DNA from: Myxococcales bacterium
GTDB taxonomy: Bacteria; Myxococcota_A; Bradymonadia; UBA7976; UBA1532
Assembly (NCBI GenBank): GCA_020633435.1
Contig: JACKDP010000003.1
Location: 744,001 to 808,000, forward strand
DNA: 64,000 nt
Reading direction: 5' to 3'
The notes beneath the pieces are model-generated. The model made no database searches. It saw only the letters and a program-made list of their open reading frames with translations, and had not been told where the DNA came from. A program made the translations under genes and the position numbers. Shown piece after piece: positions 61,166-64,000 of the stretch (the first letter of the stretch is position 1; every line of letters starts with the position of its first letter).

Positions 61166-64000
61166 TGCCTCTCTCCGCCGAGCGCCTGTCCGTCGCGGGC
61201 CTCTCCCCGCGCCTCCTGCGCACCTGGAGCCCCGCCCTCGTCCGGGATCTGCGCCTGCTGGTGCCCGTGCACCTCGACGCCCTCGTGGTGTCGGGCCGGG
61301 GGACGCGGGCGGCCGACTGCCGCCTGCGGGATCCGGGGCCGGCGGCCGAGGGCGAGGCCGACGCCTTCGACCTCCTGCCCGCGCCCTTCACCGATCAGCG
61401 CCGGCCCCCGGGCGTGCACCTGCACTGGGCGCTGCCCGACGCCCTGGCCCGCGTCGACGCCGGGGCCGATCCGCCCGCCATCCCCGACGCGCCCGATCGC
61501 TGGCTGGTGCTGCGCCTGTCGCCCCACCCCCGCCTCCCCGGGCGCCGCCAGGTGGCGGGCTTCGTCCTGCGCAGCGACGGCCGCACCCCGTCGCCGCCCG
61601 TCCCCCTGGACGAGTGGGTCGAGCCCGGGCCCGCCGCCGAGCGCCTCACGGCCCTGGGCGGCGGCGATCCCGCCTGGGCGGGCTACTACGACAACTGCCT
61701 GAATCGACTGGCCTTCTACGACGATCTCGCCGGCGTCGAGCCGGGGCCCCTGGCCTACCTCGTCTGCGGCTGGCACGCCGATCCGGCCCGGGATCCCCTG
61801 GCGAGCGTGGCCACGCGGCGCGGCCTCGCCGACCGGCTCGCGGCCCTGCGCTGGAGCGCCGAGGGCTTCGATCTGGACCGGGCCGCCGACCGGGTCGACG
61901 CCCGCCTGCGGGTGGCGAAGAGCGCCGGCCTGCCGGTGCGCGAGGCCGTGGACGCCACGCCGGTGCGCGAGCAGCTCGTGGCCCGGGCGGTGGAGGCGAA
62001 GCAGTTCCAGCGCCCCCGGGATCCCGTGCCCCGGGCCTGCCTCTACCACGGCGCCGTGGTCAACGTGCGCGGGGCGCGGCGCGATGGCGCCGTCGGGGGT
62101 CCGCCCCCCGCCGACGCGCTGCGGGTGGTCATCGGCCAGTCGGGCCCCGAGGCCCTGGGCGCCCTCGTCGCCGAGGAGGCGGGCAGCCCGTCCCTGGCCC
62201 GCGTCGTGGCCGCCCTGGCCCTGGGCGGGCTGGACGAGCTGGACGAGCCGGACGGCCGCGCCCGCGTGGACGACCGCCTGCACGAGGCGGCCTTCGGCGC
62301 GCTCAGCCTCGACCCGCCTACGAAGGAGCGCATCTGGCAGTCGCCGGCCGAGGGCTACCGCGTCCCGTCTCCCCGCCCCGGCAAGCGGCCGCCGACGGAG
62401 GCCGAGGGCATCGCCGCGACGCAGCACCGGGTGAACTTCCAGCAGCGGTTCGGGGCCTCTCCCCAGCCCCGCGTCATGGCCGCCGACCGCGCGGTCTTCG
62501 GCGCCGCCTGGGCCCGCCCCCGCCGCCCCGATCTCCAGGGCGGCTACGTGGACGTCGAGCGCGCCGCGCCCCGCTTCTACGTGCCCGCCGAGCCCACGCT
62601 CCTCATCCAGGGCGGCGCGCGGGCGTTCAAGCACGGCGGGGACGGGCGCTTCGACGCCGACGGGCTCCTGCGCTGCCGCGTGACGGGCGGCTGCGTCGAC
62701 GAGCTCGCCGCCCGCGTCCGGCTGGAGGCCCGCCTGCCCGTGCGGGGCGACGACGTCCTGGCCGGGGGCGCCGATCACGGCGGCGTGCCCCCGGAGTGCC
62801 AGGAGCTGCTGGAGGAGCTCGTCCTCCTCGATCCCGGCTCCTCGGAGGCCATCGCCCGGCGGGTCGTCCCCACGCCCCGGATCGTCGGCCGCCGTGGGCC
62901 CTCGCCGGCGGCCCTGGCCCGGGCCGAGGCCGAGGTCCAGGCCGGGGCCGAGGTCATCCGCACCGAGCAGACGGCCTGGTGGGCGGTGCGAGATCCGGCG
63001 GTCGATGCCGGCAGCCTGCTGGCGTTCAGCGGGCTGAAGGGCACCCTCCCGTCCCCCGTAGGGCTGCGCCCGTCGGGTCGGCCCTGGGTGCCGATGCACG
63101 TCGACTGGGAGGTGGAGCTGCTCCCCTCGGTCGGCGGCGTGCGCGACTGGCGGTCGGGGGAGGTCGACTTCGAGCCGGTCCACGATCCCGCCGGTGAGCC
63201 CCGCGTCCTCGCCGGGCGCTCCGTCCTCGCGGGCGGGCTGGCCCAGGCGCTGCGCGAGACCGCCCGCGGCGTCATCGACCAGGCGGCGCGCTCGGGCGGC
63301 ACGGAGGTGGCCACCGGCGTCGTCGAGGCGTGGCACTCCGCCGAGGCGCGCGAGCACGCCCTCGCGCTGGGGGCGGTGGGCGCCGACGCGGCCCGCGCCC
63401 AGGGCCTCGACGACGTCGTCGCCGCGCTCGGGGGCATGGACGTGCTCACCGGCAGCCTGGACGGCCTGCTCTACCAGCTCCGCGCCCACATCCCGCCCGA
63501 GCCTGGCGATGCCATCGGCAAACCCGATGACTTCCTTGGCTTTTTCGCTGGTCGGCTGCGGCTGCGGCGGCTGCGCCTCGTGGACGCCTTCGGGCAGGTC
63601 CTCGACCTCGTCACCCCCGACGCGGCCCCGGCCTCCGTCCGCTGGACGGCCCCCCTCGAGACCCCCGCGGCCCGCGAGGGCCTCTGCCCGCCGCGCTTCT
63701 CCGGCCCCGCGCGGCTGCACTTCCGCTTCATGGACGCCGCCGACCGCAGCCGCGAGGCCAGCGCCGAGCGCTCGCCGGTGTGCGGCTACGTCCTCCCCGA
63801 TCACCTGGACGGCGCCCTCGAGGTCTTCACCGCCGACGCCACCGCCCAGGGCCAGGTGCGCTGGGATCCGGACGTCGGCAGCCTCTGGGAGAACGCCCCC
63901 GGGCGGCCCACGGGCGTCGGCGCGGAGCCGCGGGTCGCCGTCGGCCACGCCGATCTGGCCGGGATCGCCCAGGCCCTCGTCGACCGGGGGCCCGCTGACG
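61165..64000 (+). CDS. large protein of the giant-protein operon, truncated by the window end
   Basis: At least 945 residues; the frame is open from ATG 61165 to the last base. The family-like landmarks are GVHLHWALPDAL near residue 83, YYDNCLNRLAFYDDL near 172, PMHVDWEVELLP near 642 and VCGYVLPDHLDGALEVF near 870. I recall these from uncharacterised actinobacterial, cyanobacterial and fungal proteins, without a named domain. No signal peptide and no transmembrane helix. A long Pro/Arg-rich middle separates two conserved blocks. It is translated directly after the 364-aa gene. The role is unknown; structural or scaffolding work with the 3109-aa protein is inferred from operon structure. Confidence 0.85.
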   Translation, partial: MPLSAERLSVAGLSPRLLRTWSPALVRDLRLLVPVHLDALVVSGRGTRAADCRLRDPGPAAEGEADAFDLLPAPFTDQRRPPGVHLHWALPDALARVDAGADPPAIPDAPDRWLVLRLSPHPRLPGRRQVAGFVLRSDGRTPSPPVPLDEWVEPGPAAERLTALGGGDPAWAGYYDNCLNRLAFYDDLAGVEPGPLAYLVCGWHADPARDPLASVATRRGLADRLAALRWSAEGFDLDRAADRVDARLRVAKSAGLPVREAVDATPVREQLVARAVEAKQFQRPRDPVPRACLYHGAVVNVRGARRDGAVGGPPPADALRVVIGQSGPEALGALVAEEAGSPSLARVVAALALGGLDELDEPDGRARVDDRLHEAAFGALSLDPPTKERIWQSPAEGYRVPSPRPGKRPPTEAEGIAATQHRVNFQQRFGASPQPRVMAADRAVFGAAWARPRRPDLQGGYVDVERAAPRFYVPAEPTLLIQGGARAFKHGGDGRFDADGLLRCRVTGGCVDELAARVRLEARLPVRGDDVLAGGADHGGVPPECQELLEELVLLDPGSSEAIARRVVPTPRIVGRRGPSPAALARAEAEVQAGAEVIRTEQTAWWAVRDPAVDAGSLLAFSGLKGTLPSPVGLRPSGRPWVPMHVDWEVELLPSVGGVRDWRSGEVDFEPVHDPAGEPRVLAGRSVLAGGLAQALRETARGVIDQAARSGGTEVATGVVEAWHSAEAREHALALGAVGADAARAQGLDDVVAALGGMDVLTGSLDGLLYQLRAHIPPEPGDAIGKPDDFLGFFAGRLRLRRLRLVDAFGQVLDLVTPDAAPASVRWTAPLETPAAREGLCPPRFSGPARLHFRFMDAADRSREASAERSPVCGYVLPDHLDGALEVFTADATAQGQVRWDPDVGSLWENAPGRPTGVGAEPRVAVGHADLAGIAQALVDRGPAD

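Noticed and set aside
61030..63948. 972-codon minus-strand frame at the window end
   Set aside because: The plus frame from 61165 stays open to the window end and contains conserved-looking motifs. The minus product is Gly/Arg-rich shadow text.

Overview
The window is very GC-rich DNA (by eye above 70 %, with codon third positions almost all G or C) from a bacterium that most resembles the Myxococcota. This assignment is an inference. It rests on MopE-type Cys/Asp repeats, Myxococcus-type disulfide repeats, many lipoproteins with D/G/A-rich linkers, a TIGR02147-family gene, a Ser/Thr kinase with an N-terminal zinc ribbon and a Planctomycete-type cytochrome domain. No rRNA, tRNA, CRISPR array or classical insertion sequence was seen.

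Layout. 1-5390 (+): end of rsmA/ksgA, then a TIGR02147-family gene coupled to a lipoprotein, a cytochrome-like lipoprotein and a MopE/formylglycine-generating-enzyme-like lipoprotein. 5395-7530: a small exported protein, a RAYT-like Y1 (HUH) transposase, and directly behind it a block of five identical 11-bp palindromes nested in longer repeats. 7533-10144 (-): Ser/Thr kinase and a coupled membrane protein. 10330-13823: a P-II-like protein, a VKOR-DsbA fusion, a coiled-coil protein, a HAD phosphatase and a CDP-alcohol phosphatidyltransferase. 13827-25546 (-): a 2402-residue pentapeptide-repeat lipoprotein, two further lipoproteins, an adenosine deaminase and a 35-residue membrane protein. 25713-27715 (+): dapA, dapB and a small unknown gene. 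27668-32453 (-): a coupled operon of two von Willebrand A proteins and a beta-propeller. 32671-36257 (+): an RND/MMPL transporter and a frameshifted MopE lipoprotein. 36346-40945 (+): sufBCDS. 41234-48168 (+): a lipoprotein, a carbamoyltransferase with its DUF5989-type partner (54 aa), and a 1028-residue MopE lipoprotein.

The most unusual part is 48456-64000 (+). At least five genes with overlapping stop and start codons encode a 155-aa protein, a 3109-aa protein with a DUF6603-like domain and a degenerate alpha/beta-hydrolase segment, a 610-aa protein carrying seven perfect-register 5-residue repeats, a 364-aa protein, and a large protein that runs out of the window. None has a signal peptide and none has a function I can name. 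This is the best candidate here for an undescribed system.

Functional themes: envelope and surface biology (lipoproteins, VWA/VIT, pentapeptide fibre, RND, VKOR-DsbA), housekeeping metabolism (lysine/DAP synthesis, Fe-S assembly, phospholipid synthesis) and the uncharacterised giant-protein operon.
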